In this document: piece after piece, positions 17,901 to 26,792 of the stretch
How positions within the stretch are numbered: position 1 is the stretch's first letter
How the letters are laid out: every line of letters starts with the position of its first letter
Assembly (NCBI GenBank): GCA_016711505.1
Contig: JADJSV010000020.1
Span: forward strand, 248,001-312,000
DNA from: Bacteroidota bacterium
Lineage (GTDB): Bacteria; Bacteroidota; Bacteroidia; AKYH767-A; 2013-40CM-41-45
DNA: 64,000 nucleotides
Direction: 5' to 3'
Program-made: the position numbers and the translations under genes
The notes under the pieces: generated by a model
Told to the model about the DNA's origin: nothing
Database searches by the model: none
What the model saw: the letters and a program-made list of their open reading frames with translations, nothing else

Positions 17901-18220
17901 CAGGGTTTGAACAGAATGTGAAAGGTATTTAACTACTGATCGCTGATATTTTAGTGCAGGATCCGGTAATTACAAAAGGATTTTCCGGACGTAATTCAAA
18001 TTTACTCCTGCTATCTTAAACAGAATTAAAATCCTGATAGAGCGATCTCGACGGATTCTTAATATATTTTCGGTAAATAGTTTGTAAGATCTTTTTGCCG
18101 GGAGAAATGAATAGGATACCGGATACTGTGGAAATGAGCTTCCCTCTTCAGCAGTTTTACGATATTAAGTACAACTTTAAATAAACTCAAAAAAACATTA
18201 ACCTCTAATAACTCATTGCA
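17901..18220 (+). other. Long leader between tRNA-Thr and tuf
   Basis: There are 320 bp without a coding frame on the plus strand between the last tRNA and tuf. The region is probably transcribed from the tRNA promoter. It contains a direct repeat (GGATACCGGATAC near 18113) but no strong hairpin with a T tract and no clear second promoter. It could hold an unrecognised regulatory leader. Confidence 0.5.
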
Positions 18221-19408
18221 ATGGCAAAAGAAAAATTCGACCGTTCCAAGCCCCATGTAAACATTGGGACTATCGGTCACGTTGATCACGGTAAAACAAC
18301 ATTAACAGCAGCCATCACAACCGTTTTGGCTTCTAAAGGTTGGGCCGAGCTTCGTTCATTTGATTCAATCGATAACGCTCCGGAAGAAAAAGAGCGTGGT
18401 ATTACTATCAATACAGCGCACGTTGAATATGCGACTGCGAATCGTCACTATGCTCACGTTGACTGTCCAGGTCACGCGGATTATGTGAAAAACATGGTTA
18501 CAGGTGCTGCCCAGATGGACGGTGCTATTTTAGTTGTGGCTGCGACTGATGGTCCGATGCCACAAACTCGTGAACATATCCTTCTTGCTCGTCAGGTTGG
18601 TGTTCCAAAGATCGTTGTATTCATGAACAAAGTGGATATGGTTGACGATCCTGAATTACTTGACTTAGTAGAGATGGAAATCCGTGACCTACTTAGTTTC
18701 TATCAATTTGATGGTGCTGCAACTCCGGTAATCCGTGGTTCTGCATTAGGTGGATTAAACTTAGATGAAAAATGGGTTCCAAAAATTCTTGAATTAATGG
18801 AAGCTGTTGATACATTTATTCCAATTCCTCCACGTGAAGTTGACAAGCCATTCCTTATGCCAGTAGAAGATGTATTCTCGATCACAGGTCGTGGTACAGT
18901 TGCAACTGGTCGTATCGAGCGCGGTGTGATCAACACAGGTGATGAGGTTGATATCATCGGTATGCAGGAAAAAACTATCAAGTCTGTTTGTACAGGTGTT
19001 GAGATGTTCCGTAAGATCCTTGATCGTGGAGAAGCTGGTGATAACGTAGGTATCTTGTTACGTGGTATTGAGAAAACTGATATCCGTCGTGGTATGGTTG
19101 TCGCAAAACCAGGTTCAATTACTCCTCACACCGATTTCAAAGCTGAGATCTATGTATTGAAAAAAGAAGAAGGTGGACGTCACACTCCATTCCACAACAA
19201 ATACCGTCCACAATTTTACCTGCGTACAACAGACGTAACAGGTGAGATCACTCTACCTGAAGGACGTGAGATGGTAATGCCTGGTGATAACGTAACGATT
19301 ACTGTTGTGTTGATCCAACCGGTAGCTATGGATAAAGGTCTGCGTTTCGCGATTCGCGAAGGTGGTCGTACCGTAGGTGCAGGTCAGGTTACTGAAGTAC
19401 TTAAATAA
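18221..19408 (+). CDS. tuf: Elongation factor Tu
   Basis: A 395-residue GTPase that delivers aminoacyl-tRNA to the ribosome. The G1 motif GHVDHGKTT is at about residues 19-27. The effector and G2 region reads EEKERGITINTAHVEY, G3 is DCPGHADYVKNM, and G4 is NKVD. Domains II and III are complete, ending with GGRTVGAGQVTEVLK. Length is normal. It is encoded between four tRNAs upstream and tRNA-Trp, secE and nusG downstream, the usual arrangement around tufB. A stable hairpin without a T run follows the stop. Confidence 0.99.
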   Translation: MAKEKFDRSKPHVNIGTIGHVDHGKTTLTAAITTVLASKGWAELRSFDSIDNAPEEKERGITINTAHVEYATANRHYAHVDCPGHADYVKNMVTGAAQMDGAILVVAATDGPMPQTREHILLARQVGVPKIVVFMNKVDMVDDPELLDLVEMEIRDLLSFYQFDGAATPVIRGSALGGLNLDEKWVPKILELMEAVDTFIPIPPREVDKPFLMPVEDVFSITGRGTVATGRIERGVINTGDEVDIIGMQEKTIKSVCTGVEMFRKILDRGEAGDNVGILLRGIEKTDIRRGMVVAKPGSITPHTDFKAEIYVLKKEEGGRHTPFHNKYRPQFYLRTTDVTGEITLPEGREMVMPGDNVTITVVLIQPVAMDKGLRFAIREGGRTVGAGQVTEVLK

Positions 19409-19424
19409 TTGAAATAATTCCAAT

Positions 19425-19454
19425 AAACCACAGGCGGGAAACCGTCTGTGGTTT
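19425..19454 (+). other. Intercistronic hairpin between tuf and tRNA-Trp
   Basis: A 13-bp stem with one G-T pair (19425-19437 with 19442-19454) is closed by a GAAA loop and built on CCACAG/CTGTGG. It lacks a following T run, so it is more likely an mRNA-stabilising or RNA-processing hairpin upstream of the tRNA than a full terminator. Confidence 0.7.
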
Positions 19455-19478
19455 ACTGCCAATTAGGAACAATAGTAA

Positions 19479-19551
19479 ACGGGTGTAGCTCAATTGGTAG
19501 AGTAGCGGTCTCCAAAACCGTTGGCTGGGAGTTCGAGTCTCTCCACCCGTG
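19479..19551 (+). tRNA. tRNA-Trp (anticodon CCA)
   Basis: Acceptor ACGGGTG with CACCCGT, anticodon stem GCGGT/ACCGT with loop CTCCAAA, and T loop GTTCGAGTC. Its place between tuf and secE is conserved in many bacteria. Confidence 0.96.
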
Positions 19552-19590
19552 CTAAACCAAGAACTCCATAGGAGCTCGAAAAAACTTCAA

Positions 19591-19785
19591 ATGAGCAAAA
19601 TAACCGCTTATATAAAAGATAGTTATACTGAACTGGTTGAGAAAGTCAGCTGGCCGACACGTGAAGAACTGCAAAGCAGTGTAATCATCGTAATGGTCTC
19701 TACTGTAATCATCGGTGTAATGATCTTTCTCATGGACGCCGGGTTTCAGGCAATCATGAATCTATTCTATAAAATGATCGGATAA
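19591..19785 (+). CDS. secE: Preprotein translocase subunit SecE
   Basis: A 64-residue protein from the ATG at 19591 (MSKITAYIKDSYTELVEKVS). A longer frame from 19549 would start inside tRNA-Trp and is rejected. The amphipathic helix before WPTREELQSS is the conserved cytosolic part of SecE, and one transmembrane segment follows (VIIVMVSTVIIGVMIFLM). SecE clamps SecY in the inner-membrane protein channel. Single-TM SecE of this length is normal outside the enterobacteria. nusG follows after 11 bp, the standard pairing. Confidence 0.95.
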   Translation: MSKITAYIKDSYTELVEKVSWPTREELQSSVIIVMVSTVIIGVMIFLMDAGFQAIMNLFYKMIG

Positions 19786-19796
19786 TACCAATTACC

Positions 19797-20360
19797 ATGG
19801 CAGAAGCACAATCACAAAAGGAACTGGTTCGCAAATGGTATGTTGTTCGCGCCATCAGTGGAAAAGAAAAGAAGGTAAAACAGTATATCGAATCTGAGAT
19901 CAGCCGCTTAAAACTGACCGATTATGTCGCTCAGGTTTTAATACCGACTGAAAAGTTCTATCAGATCAGAAACGGAAAGAAAGTTAGCAAAGAAAGAAAT
20001 ATCCTTCCCGGATATGTATTAGTAGAAGCTGCTCTTACCGGTGAGATCCCTCACATCATTGAAAATATCACAGGTGTGATCTCTTTCCTTGGTGCCAAAG
20101 GCGAACCACCTGCTCCGCTACGTCAGTCTGAAGTAAATCGCATACTGGGTAAAATGGATGAATTGGCCGATAGTGAAGCGGTAATGTCAGTTCCTTATGT
20201 AGTTGGTGAAACAGTGAAAGTAATAGATGGTCCATTCAACAGCTTCTCAGGAGTTATTGAAGAGATCAACGAAGAGAAAAAGAAATTGAAAGTAATGGTT
20301 AAGATCTTTGGAAGAAAAACTCCACTTGAACTTAGCTATATGCAAGTAGAAAAAGAGTAA
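19797..20360 (+). CDS. nusG: Transcription termination/antitermination factor NusG
   Basis: A 187-residue protein with the N-terminal NGN domain (KWYVVRAISGKEKKVKQYIE, then LPGYVLVEAALTGEIPHIIE) and a C-terminal KOW domain (VGETVKVIDGPFNSFSGVIE). NusG binds RNA polymerase and couples elongation to Rho or to the ribosome. The order secE-nusG-rplK-rplA is conserved. The 153-bp gap before rplK has two short hairpins (AATGAA/TTCATT at 20360-20375 and GGATTG/CAATCC at 20390-20405) that may mark a leader of the ribosomal protein genes. Confidence 0.97.
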   Translation: MAEAQSQKELVRKWYVVRAISGKEKKVKQYIESEISRLKLTDYVAQVLIPTEKFYQIRNGKKVSKERNILPGYVLVEAALTGEIPHIIENITGVISFLGAKGEPPAPLRQSEVNRILGKMDELADSEAVMSVPYVVGETVKVIDGPFNSFSGVIEEINEEKKKLKVMVKIFGRKTPLELSYMQVEKE

Positions 20361-20513
20361 ATGAATTGATTCATTACTTCATGATCGGCGGATTGCTTCC
20401 AATCCTTCCCCGCAAGTCATAAGAGATGGATCCAATTTCGGTATATAATCAGTTAAACAAATATGTACTGATGAAAAGAGAGATCCGATCATCATACAGA
20501 ATTTAATATTCCA

Positions 20514-20954
20514 ATGGCAAAAGAAATAGGCACATACATAAAATTGCAGGTAAAAGGTGGAGCAGCAAATCCTGCACCTCCGATCGGACCGGCTTTAGGT
20601 GCAAAGGGTGTAAACATCATGGAATTCTGCAAGCAGTTCAACGCTCGTACGCAGGACCAACCTGGAAAAGTTCTTCCGGTTATCATCACTGTTTATACAG
20701 ATAAATCATTTGAGTTTGTAATCAAAACTCCACCTGCAGCAGTTCAGATCATGGACCTTGCAAAGATCAAAAGTGGTTCGAAAGAATCAAACCGTAATAA
20801 GGTTGGATCTGTTACATGGGAACAAATTCGTTCAGTAGCTGAAAATAAAATGCCTGACTTAAACTGTTTCACAATTGAATCAGCAATGAGCATGGTAGCA
20901 GGAACTGCACGGAGTATGGGTGTTACTGTAACAGGTGACAGTCCTCTGAAATAA
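20514..20954 (+). CDS. rplK: 50S ribosomal protein L11
   Basis: A 146-residue protein. The N-terminal domain has GGAANPAPPIGPALGAKGVN, the proline-rich loop near the factor-binding centre of the ribosome. The C-terminal RNA-binding domain (KIKSGSKESNRNKVGSVTWE) contacts the GTPase-associated 23S rRNA. L11 forms the stalk base with L10 and L7/L12, whose genes follow. Length is normal, and it starts the L11 operon part of the cluster. Confidence 0.98.
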   Translation: MAKEIGTYIKLQVKGGAANPAPPIGPALGAKGVNIMEFCKQFNARTQDQPGKVLPVIITVYTDKSFEFVIKTPPAAVQIMDLAKIKSGSKESNRNKVGSVTWEQIRSVAENKMPDLNCFTIESAMSMVAGTARSMGVTVTGDSPLK

Positions 20955-20966
20955 AAAATATTAATT

Positions 20967-20983
20967 CCGGGTCAGAGACCTGG
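20967..20983 (+). promoter_or_regulatory. Candidate leader hairpin between rplK and rplA
   Basis: CCGGGTC (20967-20973), loop AGA and GACCTGG (20977-20983) form a 7-bp stem with one G-T pair, followed by a purine-rich stretch (GAAGGAGGGGGCGA) well upstream of the rplA ATG at 21045. In many bacteria L1 represses this operon by binding its mRNA, so this hairpin is a candidate site. The fit to a known L1 motif was not established. Confidence 0.35.
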
Positions 20984-21044
20984 AATCTCACCGAAGGAGG
21001 GGGCGATCCTATCAAACCCGTTACTACTTCAAAACTTTAATTCA

Positions 21045-21737
21045 ATGGCAAAAGTCAGTAAAAAAAGAAAGCAAGCAATTGCAAAAGTTGACCAGACAAA
21101 GTCATACTCTTTAGCAGAAGCTTCAAAGATCATCAAAGACGTAACGTATACAAAGTTTGATGCATCAGTAGACCTAAGCATTCGTTTAGGCGTAGATCCA
21201 CGGAAAGCCAATCAAATGGTTCGTGGTGTTGTAACACTTCCACACGGAACAGGAAAGACGAAAAAAGTACTTGTACTTTGTACTCCTGACAAAGAAGCTG
21301 AGGCGAAAGAAGCCGGAGCAGATTTCGTTGGATTGGACGACTACATTCAGAAAATTGAACAAGGCTGGACAGACATCGACGTAGTGATCACTATGCCGAG
21401 TGTAATGGGTAAAGTGGGTAAACTGGGTAAAGTACTTGGGCCACGTAACTTGATGCCGAATCCGAAGACCGGAACTGTTACAACAGATGTTGGTAAAGCA
21501 GTTAAAGAAGTGAAAGCCGGTAAAATTGATTTCAAAGTTGACAAGCAGGGAAGTATTCATGCTTCAGTTGGAAAAGTATCTTTTGATGCTAAAAAACTTG
21601 AAGAGAATGCATCTGAATTACTCAACACGATCCTCAAATTGAAACCATCTGCTGCGAAAGGAACTTACATGAAAAGTGTATACCTGTCGAGCACAATGAG
21701 TCCTTCAGTTATGATCGATACAAAATCAATTTCTTAA
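21045..21737 (+). CDS. rplA: 50S ribosomal protein L1
   Basis: A 230-residue protein with the two-domain L1 fold. DASVDLSIRLGVDPRKANQM opens domain I. LGKVLGPRNLMPNPKTGTVT is the conserved hinge and RNA-binding loop, and GKIDFKVDKQGSIHASVGK follows. L1 forms the mobile stalk at the ribosomal E site and often represses its own operon. Its place between rplK and rplJ is standard. Confidence 0.98.
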   Translation: MAKVSKKRKQAIAKVDQTKSYSLAEASKIIKDVTYTKFDASVDLSIRLGVDPRKANQMVRGVVTLPHGTGKTKKVLVLCTPDKEAEAKEAGADFVGLDDYIQKIEQGWTDIDVVITMPSVMGKVGKLGKVLGPRNLMPNPKTGTVTTDVGKAVKEVKAGKIDFKVDKQGSIHASVGKVSFDAKKLEENASELLNTILKLKPSAAKGTYMKSVYLSSTMSPSVMIDTKSIS

Positions 21738-21774
21738 TCACCCGTAGGGTTTAATCATTTAACACATTACAAAA

Positions 21775-22299
21775 ATGAAAAGAGAAGAAAAAGACGTAAT
21801 CATTGGAGAGATTGCGGAACTCCTCAATAAATATCCAAACGTATACATTGCTGATACATCAGCATTGCCGGTATCGAAGATCAATGACCTTCGCCGCCTT
21901 TGTTTCAACAAAGACGTAAAGATGCTGGTTGCAAAAAATAAACTGATCCGCAAAGCAATGGAGAAGAACAATGCTGATGCATACGAAGGTATGTTCGCTG
22001 CATTGAAAGGAACCAGCGCATTGTTGTTTTCAGAAATTGGAAACAGTCCTGCGAAACTGATCAAAGACTTCCGCAAAAAAGGTGACCGTCCTATTTTGAA
22101 AGGCGCTTATATCGACACAGCTGTGTTCTTAGGCGACAATCAATTAGAGACACTAGCCAACATCAAATCTAAAAATGAACTCATCGGTGAAATCATCGGT
22201 CTGTTACAATCTCCTGCTAAAAATGTTATCTCCGGTCTTAAAAGCAGCGGTGGTAAACTTGCAGGAATTCTTAAAACATTATCTGAGCGTCCTGCATAA
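21775..22299 (+). CDS. rplJ: 50S ribosomal protein L10
   Basis: A 174-residue protein starting MKREEKDVIIGEIAELLNK, with VSKINDLRRLCFNKDVKMLV and AKNKLIRKAMEK in the rRNA-binding N-terminal domain and a C-terminal helix that holds L7/L12 dimers. L10 anchors the stalk next to L11. In many bacteria the L10-L7/L12 complex represses translation of its own mRNA; I see no proof of that in the short upstream gap. rplL follows after 90 bp. Confidence 0.97.
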   Translation: MKREEKDVIIGEIAELLNKYPNVYIADTSALPVSKINDLRRLCFNKDVKMLVAKNKLIRKAMEKNNADAYEGMFAALKGTSALLFSEIGNSPAKLIKDFRKKGDRPILKGAYIDTAVFLGDNQLETLANIKSKNELIGEIIGLLQSPAKNVISGLKSSGGKLAGILKTLSERPA

Positions 22300-22389
22300 G
22301 GATAAGCTGTTAATACCCTAATGCTTCCAGTACCCAATAAACAATTAATCAAATCAAACGAAAAAACAAACAAATTAAATTCTATAAAA

Positions 22390-22764
22390 ATGGCAGATTT
22401 AAAAGCATTCGCAGATCAGTTAGTTAACCTGACTGTTAAAGAAGTTAACGAACTAGCAAAGATCCTGAAGGATGAGTATGGCATCGAGCCTGCTGCTGCT
22501 GCTGTAGCTGTTGCTGCAGGTGGTGGCGGTGGCGGAGAAGCTGCAGCTGAAAAAACATCTTTTGATGTGATCTTAAAAGCACCGGGTGGAGCAAAACTTA
22601 ACATCGTTAAGCTTGTAAAAGAAATGACTGGTCTAGGCTTGAAAGAAGCTAAAGATCTGGTTGATGGTGCACCAAAAGCAGTTAAAGAAGGAGTTTCTAA
22701 AGAAGAAGCAAATTCAATTAAACAACAGTTAGAAGAAGCAGGAGCTGAGATTGAAGTTAAATAA
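22390..22764 (+). CDS. rplL: 50S ribosomal protein L7/L12
   Basis: A 124-residue protein from the ATG at 22390 (MADLKAFADQLVNLTVKEVN). An in-frame ATG at 22321 adds 23 residues not seen in the family. The N-terminal dimerisation domain is joined by an Ala/Gly-rich hinge (PAAAAVAVAAGGGGGG, about residues 35-50) to the factor-binding C-terminal domain (EKTSFDVILKAPGGAKLNIV, then LGLKEAKDLVDGAPK). L7/L12 dimers recruit translation factors such as EF-Tu and EF-G. A strong hairpin lies between it and rpoB. Confidence 0.98.
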   Translation: MADLKAFADQLVNLTVKEVNELAKILKDEYGIEPAAAAVAVAAGGGGGGEAAAEKTSFDVILKAPGGAKLNIVKLVKEMTGLGLKEAKDLVDGAPKAVKEGVSKEEANSIKQQLEEAGAEIEVK

Positions 22765-22790
22765 GGTATCGGCTGCTAATTGCTAATATT

Positions 22791-22838
22791 TATAGACCTT
22801 ACCGGACCAAAAATCGGGTAAGGTCTATATCCTTTTTT
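22791..22838 (+). terminator. Hairpin/attenuator between rplL and rpoB
   Basis: A 13-bp perfect stem (22791-22803 with 22817-22829; core AGACCTTACC/GGTAAGGTCT) is followed within a few bases by six T. In other bacteria partial termination here lowers rpoB expression relative to the ribosomal protein genes, and this structure is in the right place for that. No promoter for rpoB was found. Confidence 0.82.
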
Positions 22839-22902
22839 AATAGGTGATTCTTCAGACGTGTTGAATTCCATTAGAAATTAACTTTAAATCAAAAAAACTC
22901 CC

Positions 22903-25900
22903 GTGTCCAACAATCTTATTCAAAAAAATAGAATCAGCTTTGCAACGATCGGACAATCGATCGATTATCCGGATTTTCTGGATATACAGCTAAAGTCTTT
23001 CCAGGATTTTTTCCAGCTTGAAACCACTTCCGACAACCGACAAAAAGAAGGTTTGTACAAAGTTTTCAGTGAAAATTTTCCAATCACTGATTCAAGAAAT
23101 AATTTCGTACTGGAATTTCTCGATTACTTTATCGATCCGCCAAGATATTCTCTTGAAGAATGTATTGAGCGTGGACTAACTTACAGCGTTCCGCTGAAAG
23201 CTAAGTTGAAATTGTATTGTACAGATCCTGAGCATGAGGATTTCGAAACCATCGTTCAAGATGTGTATCTGGGAACTATTCCGTACATGACACCAAAAGG
23301 TACATTCGTTATCAATGGTGCTGAACGTGTAGTTGTTTCTCAGCTTCACCGTTCTCCAGGCGTGTTCTTCGGACAAAGTCGCCATGCAAACGGAACTAAA
23401 CTTTATTCTGCTCGTGTAATTCCATTCAAGGGTTCTTGGATCGAATTCGCTACAGATATCAACAATGTCATGTATGCATACATCGACCGTAAGAAGAAAT
23501 TCCCGGTTACGACTTTGCTTCGTGCCATTGGCTACCAAACGGATAAAGATATCCTTGAGATCTTCGGTCTTGCCGATGAATTCAAAGTGACTAAATCCGG
23601 AATTAAAAATGCTCTTAATCGCCGTCTAGCTGCACGTGTTTTGAAAACATGGGTGGAAGATTTCGTAGATGAGGATACTGGTGAAGTAGTTTCTATCGAA
23701 AGAAATGAAGTGATCATCGAACGTGAAACCGTTGTTGAAGATCATCACTTAGAACTTATCGTCGAATCAGGTGTCAAGTCGATCATCCTCCATAAAGAGG
23801 ATGTGAATACAAACGATTACGCAATCATCTACAACACGCTTCAGAAAGATACATCGAATTCTGAGAAAGAAGCCGTTGAACATATCTATCGTCAGCTTCG
23901 TAATGCGGAGCCACCTGATGAAGAAACAGCTCGTGGAATTATCGACAAGTTATTCTTCTCAGATAAAAGATATGATCTTGGTGACGTAGGTCGTTACAGA
24001 ATCAATAAAAAATTAGGTCTGGAGATCGCAGAAGATACGCGTGTCCTTACCAAATCAGATATCATTGAGATCATTCGCCAGTTGATCCAGTTGATCAACT
24101 CTAAAGCGGAGGTCGATGATATTGATCACTTGTCAAACCGTCGTGTACGTACCGTTGGAGAACAATTATATTCTCAGTTCGGTGTCGGACTTGCACGTAT
24201 GGCTCGTACTATTCGTGAAAGAATGAACGTACGTGACAATGAAGTGTTCACTCCGGCAGATTTGATCAATGCGAAGACTTTGTCTTCGGTTATCAATTCA
24301 TTCTTCGGAACCAATCAGCTTTCTCAATTCATGGATCAGACCAACCCACTTGCTGAGATCACTCACAAGCGTCGTTTGTCTGCACTTGGGCCCGGCGGTC
24401 TTTCTCGCGAAAGAGCAGGTTTCGAGGTTCGTGACGTTCACTATACCCACTACGGTCGTTTGTGTACAATTGAGACTCCGGAAGGTCCGAACATCGGTTT
24501 GATCTCCTCACTTTGCGTTTATGCTAAGATCAATAACCTAGGTTTCATTGAAACTCCTTATCGTACTGTTACGGAAGGAAAAGTAGATGTTGAAAAAGGA
24601 GTTATTTATCTGACAGCAGAAGAAGAAGATAATAAAGTAATTGCTCAGGCGAATGCTAAGATCGATGATAAAGGAAACTTTATCGATCTTAAAGTGAAAG
24701 CTCGTGAATTAGGTGACTTCCCGGTTCTTGAACCATCGAAGGTAAACCTAATGGATGTCGCTCCTAATCAGATCGCATCAATCGCCGCTTCACTGATTCC
24801 ATTCCTTGAACATGATGATGCCAATCGTGCCCTGATGGGATCGAACATGCAACGTCAGGCTGTACCATTACTTCGTCCTGAAGCTCCAATCGTAGGAACA
24901 GGTCTTGAAGGTTTGGTTGCCCGCGACTCACGTGTATTGATCAATGCAGAAGGTGATGGCGTGGTTGAATATGTTGACGCACTTGAGATCACTATTCGTT
25001 ACAGCCGTAAGGAGAACGAAAAACTGGTGAGCTTCGAAGATGATGTGAAGACATACAACCTTATCAAATTCCAGAAAACAAATCAGAATACTTGTATCAA
25101 CTTAAAACCAATTGTCATCAAAGGACAAAAGGTGAAAAAAGGTCAGGTACTTTGCGAGGGCTATGCAACACAAAATGGTGAATTAGCACTTGGACGTAAC
25201 CTACAGGTTGCATTCATGCCTTGGAAAGGAAATAACTTTGAGGATGCAATCGTGATCTCTGAGAGAGTTATCCGTGAAGATATCTTTACATCAATTCACG
25301 TTGATGAATACAGTCTTGAAGTGCGCGATACAAAACGTGGAATGGAAGAATTGACTGCTGATATTCCTAACGTAAGTGAAGAAGCAACCCGCGAACTTGA
25401 TGAACACGGTTTGATCCGCGTAGGTGCTGATGTTGTAGAAGGTGATATCCTAATCGGTAAGATCACTCCAAAAGGAGAAACTGATCCTTCACCGGAAGAG
25501 AAATTACTTCGCGCGATCTTTGGTGACAAAGCAGGCGATGTGAAAGATGCATCGTTGAAAGTTCCACCTTCAGTTAAAGGTGTAGTTATCGACAAGCGTT
25601 TGTTCTCACGTGTTGTTGCTAAAGACAAGACTCAGAAGAACGATGAGAAAGTTCTGATCGAAAAACTCGATAAAGAATATCAAATTGAGATCGCTGATCT
25701 GAAAGAAAAACTGATCGATAAATTATTCGTACTCGTTAGCGGAAAAACTTCTCAGGGTGTTACTGACATCTTCAAAGAAGTGATCATTGCTAAAGGTGCG
25801 AAGTTCACTCAGAAGATGCTTTCAGAAATTAACTATGATAACGTTAATGCTGATAAGTGGACAACTGATAAAGAGAAGAACGATCAGATCAAGCAATTAC

Positions 25901-26718
25901 TGCATAACTATACTATTAAGTTTAATGATATCTCCGGTTTGTTCAAGCGTAAGAAATTTGCTTTAACAGTAGGTGATGAACTACCTGCGGGTATCGTTCA
26001 GTTAGCGAAAGTTTATATCGCTAAAAAACGTAAGCTTAAAGTTGGTGATAAGATGGCCGGTCGTCACGGAAATAAAGGTATCGTAGCCAGAATCGTTCGC
26101 GATGAAGATATGCCATATCTTGAAGACGGAACACCGGTTGATATCGTTCTTAACCCACTTGGTGTACCTTCCCGTATGAACCTTGGACAGATCTATGAAA
26201 CGATCTTAGGTTGGGCAGGATTAAGATTAGGAGTGAAGTTCGCTACTCCGATCTTTGATGGTGCTTCAATTGAGCAGATCGATGAATATGTAACTAAAGC
26301 CAATCTTCCTAAATTCGGAAGTACTTATCTATACGACGGTGGAACCGGTGATCGTTTCGATCAACCTGCAACAGTAGGTGTGATCTATATGTTGAAACTT
26401 GGTCACATGGTTGATGATAAGATGCACGCTCGTTCAATCGGACCATACTCTCTCATTACTCAGCAACCGTTGGGTGGTAAGGCACAATTCGGTGGTCAGC
26501 GTTTCGGTGAGATGGAGGTTTGGGCACTCGAAGCATTCGGTGCAGCAAATATCCTACAAGAGATCCTCACAGTGAAGTCTGATGATGTTATTGGCCGTGC
26601 GAAAACTTATGAAGCAATTGTTAAAGGTGATAATCTTCCGGTACCGGGAATCCCTGAATCATTCAATGTATTGTTACATGAACTTCGTGGACTTTGTCTG
26701 AAGATAACACTTGAATAA
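22903..26718 (+). CDS. rpoB: RNA polymerase subunit beta
   Basis: A 1271-residue protein starting at a GTG at 22903 (SNNLIQKNRISFATIGQSID). All catalytic and structural regions are present: the fork and rifampicin region with FFGTNQLSQFMDQTNPLAEI and THKRRLSALGPGGLSRERAG, the KMAGRHGNKGIVAR region near residue 1052, and the C-terminal PLGGKAQFGGQRFGEMEVWA clamp contact. The rifampicin-region residues look like the sensitive type (DQTNPLAE, THKRRLSALGPGG). Part of the alpha2-beta-beta' core. rpoC follows after 74 bp. Confidence 0.99.
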   Translation: MSNNLIQKNRISFATIGQSIDYPDFLDIQLKSFQDFFQLETTSDNRQKEGLYKVFSENFPITDSRNNFVLEFLDYFIDPPRYSLEECIERGLTYSVPLKAKLKLYCTDPEHEDFETIVQDVYLGTIPYMTPKGTFVINGAERVVVSQLHRSPGVFFGQSRHANGTKLYSARVIPFKGSWIEFATDINNVMYAYIDRKKKFPVTTLLRAIGYQTDKDILEIFGLADEFKVTKSGIKNALNRRLAARVLKTWVEDFVDEDTGEVVSIERNEVIIERETVVEDHHLELIVESGVKSIILHKEDVNTNDYAIIYNTLQKDTSNSEKEAVEHIYRQLRNAEPPDEETARGIIDKLFFSDKRYDLGDVGRYRINKKLGLEIAEDTRVLTKSDIIEIIRQLIQLINSKAEVDDIDHLSNRRVRTVGEQLYSQFGVGLARMARTIRERMNVRDNEVFTPADLINAKTLSSVINSFFGTNQLSQFMDQTNPLAEITHKRRLSALGPGGLSRERAGFEVRDVHYTHYGRLCTIETPEGPNIGLISSLCVYAKINNLGFIETPYRTVTEGKVDVEKGVIYLTAEEEDNKVIAQANAKIDDKGNFIDLKVKARELGDFPVLEPSKVNLMDVAPNQIASIAASLIPFLEHDDANRALMGSNMQRQAVPLLRPEAPIVGTGLEGLVARDSRVLINAEGDGVVEYVDALEITIRYSRKENEKLVSFEDDVKTYNLIKFQKTNQNTCINLKPIVIKGQKVKKGQVLCEGYATQNGELALGRNLQVAFMPWKGNNFEDAIVISERVIREDIFTSIHVDEYSLEVRDTKRGMEELTADIPNVSEEATRELDEHGLIRVGADVVEGDILIGKITPKGETDPSPEEKLLRAIFGDKAGDVKDASLKVPPSVKGVVIDKRLFSRVVAKDKTQKNDEKVLIEKLDKEYQIEIADLKEKLIDKLFVLVSGKTSQGVTDIFKEVIIAKGAKFTQKMLSEINYDNVNADKWTTDKEKNDQIKQLLHNYTIKFNDISGLFKRKKFALTVGDELPAGIVQLAKVYIAKKRKLKVGDKMAGRHGNKGIVARIVRDEDMPYLEDGTPVDIVLNPLGVPSRMNLGQIYETILGWAGLRLGVKFATPIFDGASIEQIDEYVTKANLPKFGSTYLYDGGTGDRFDQPATVGVIYMLKLGHMVDDKMHARSIGPYSLITQQPLGGKAQFGGQRFGEMEVWALEAFGAANILQEILTVKSDDVIGRAKTYEAIVKGDNLPVPGIPESFNVLLHELRGLCLKITLE

Positions 26719-26792
26719 GGTTGAATGAAAAAATAAAGTGTTGAACACTTTTTCATCATTCATTTTAATCATCAACCAAAAAATTAACACAG

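Noticed and set aside
18059..18289. Minus-strand ORF over the tuf leader and tuf start
   Set aside because: It overlaps the conserved EF-Tu N-terminus in antisense and has no domain features.
21186..21560. 124-codon minus-strand ORF opposite rplA
   Set aside because: Antisense shadow of a conserved ribosomal protein gene.
23176..23538. 120-codon minus-strand ORF opposite rpoB
   Set aside because: Antisense shadow; rpoB is intact and no known product matches.
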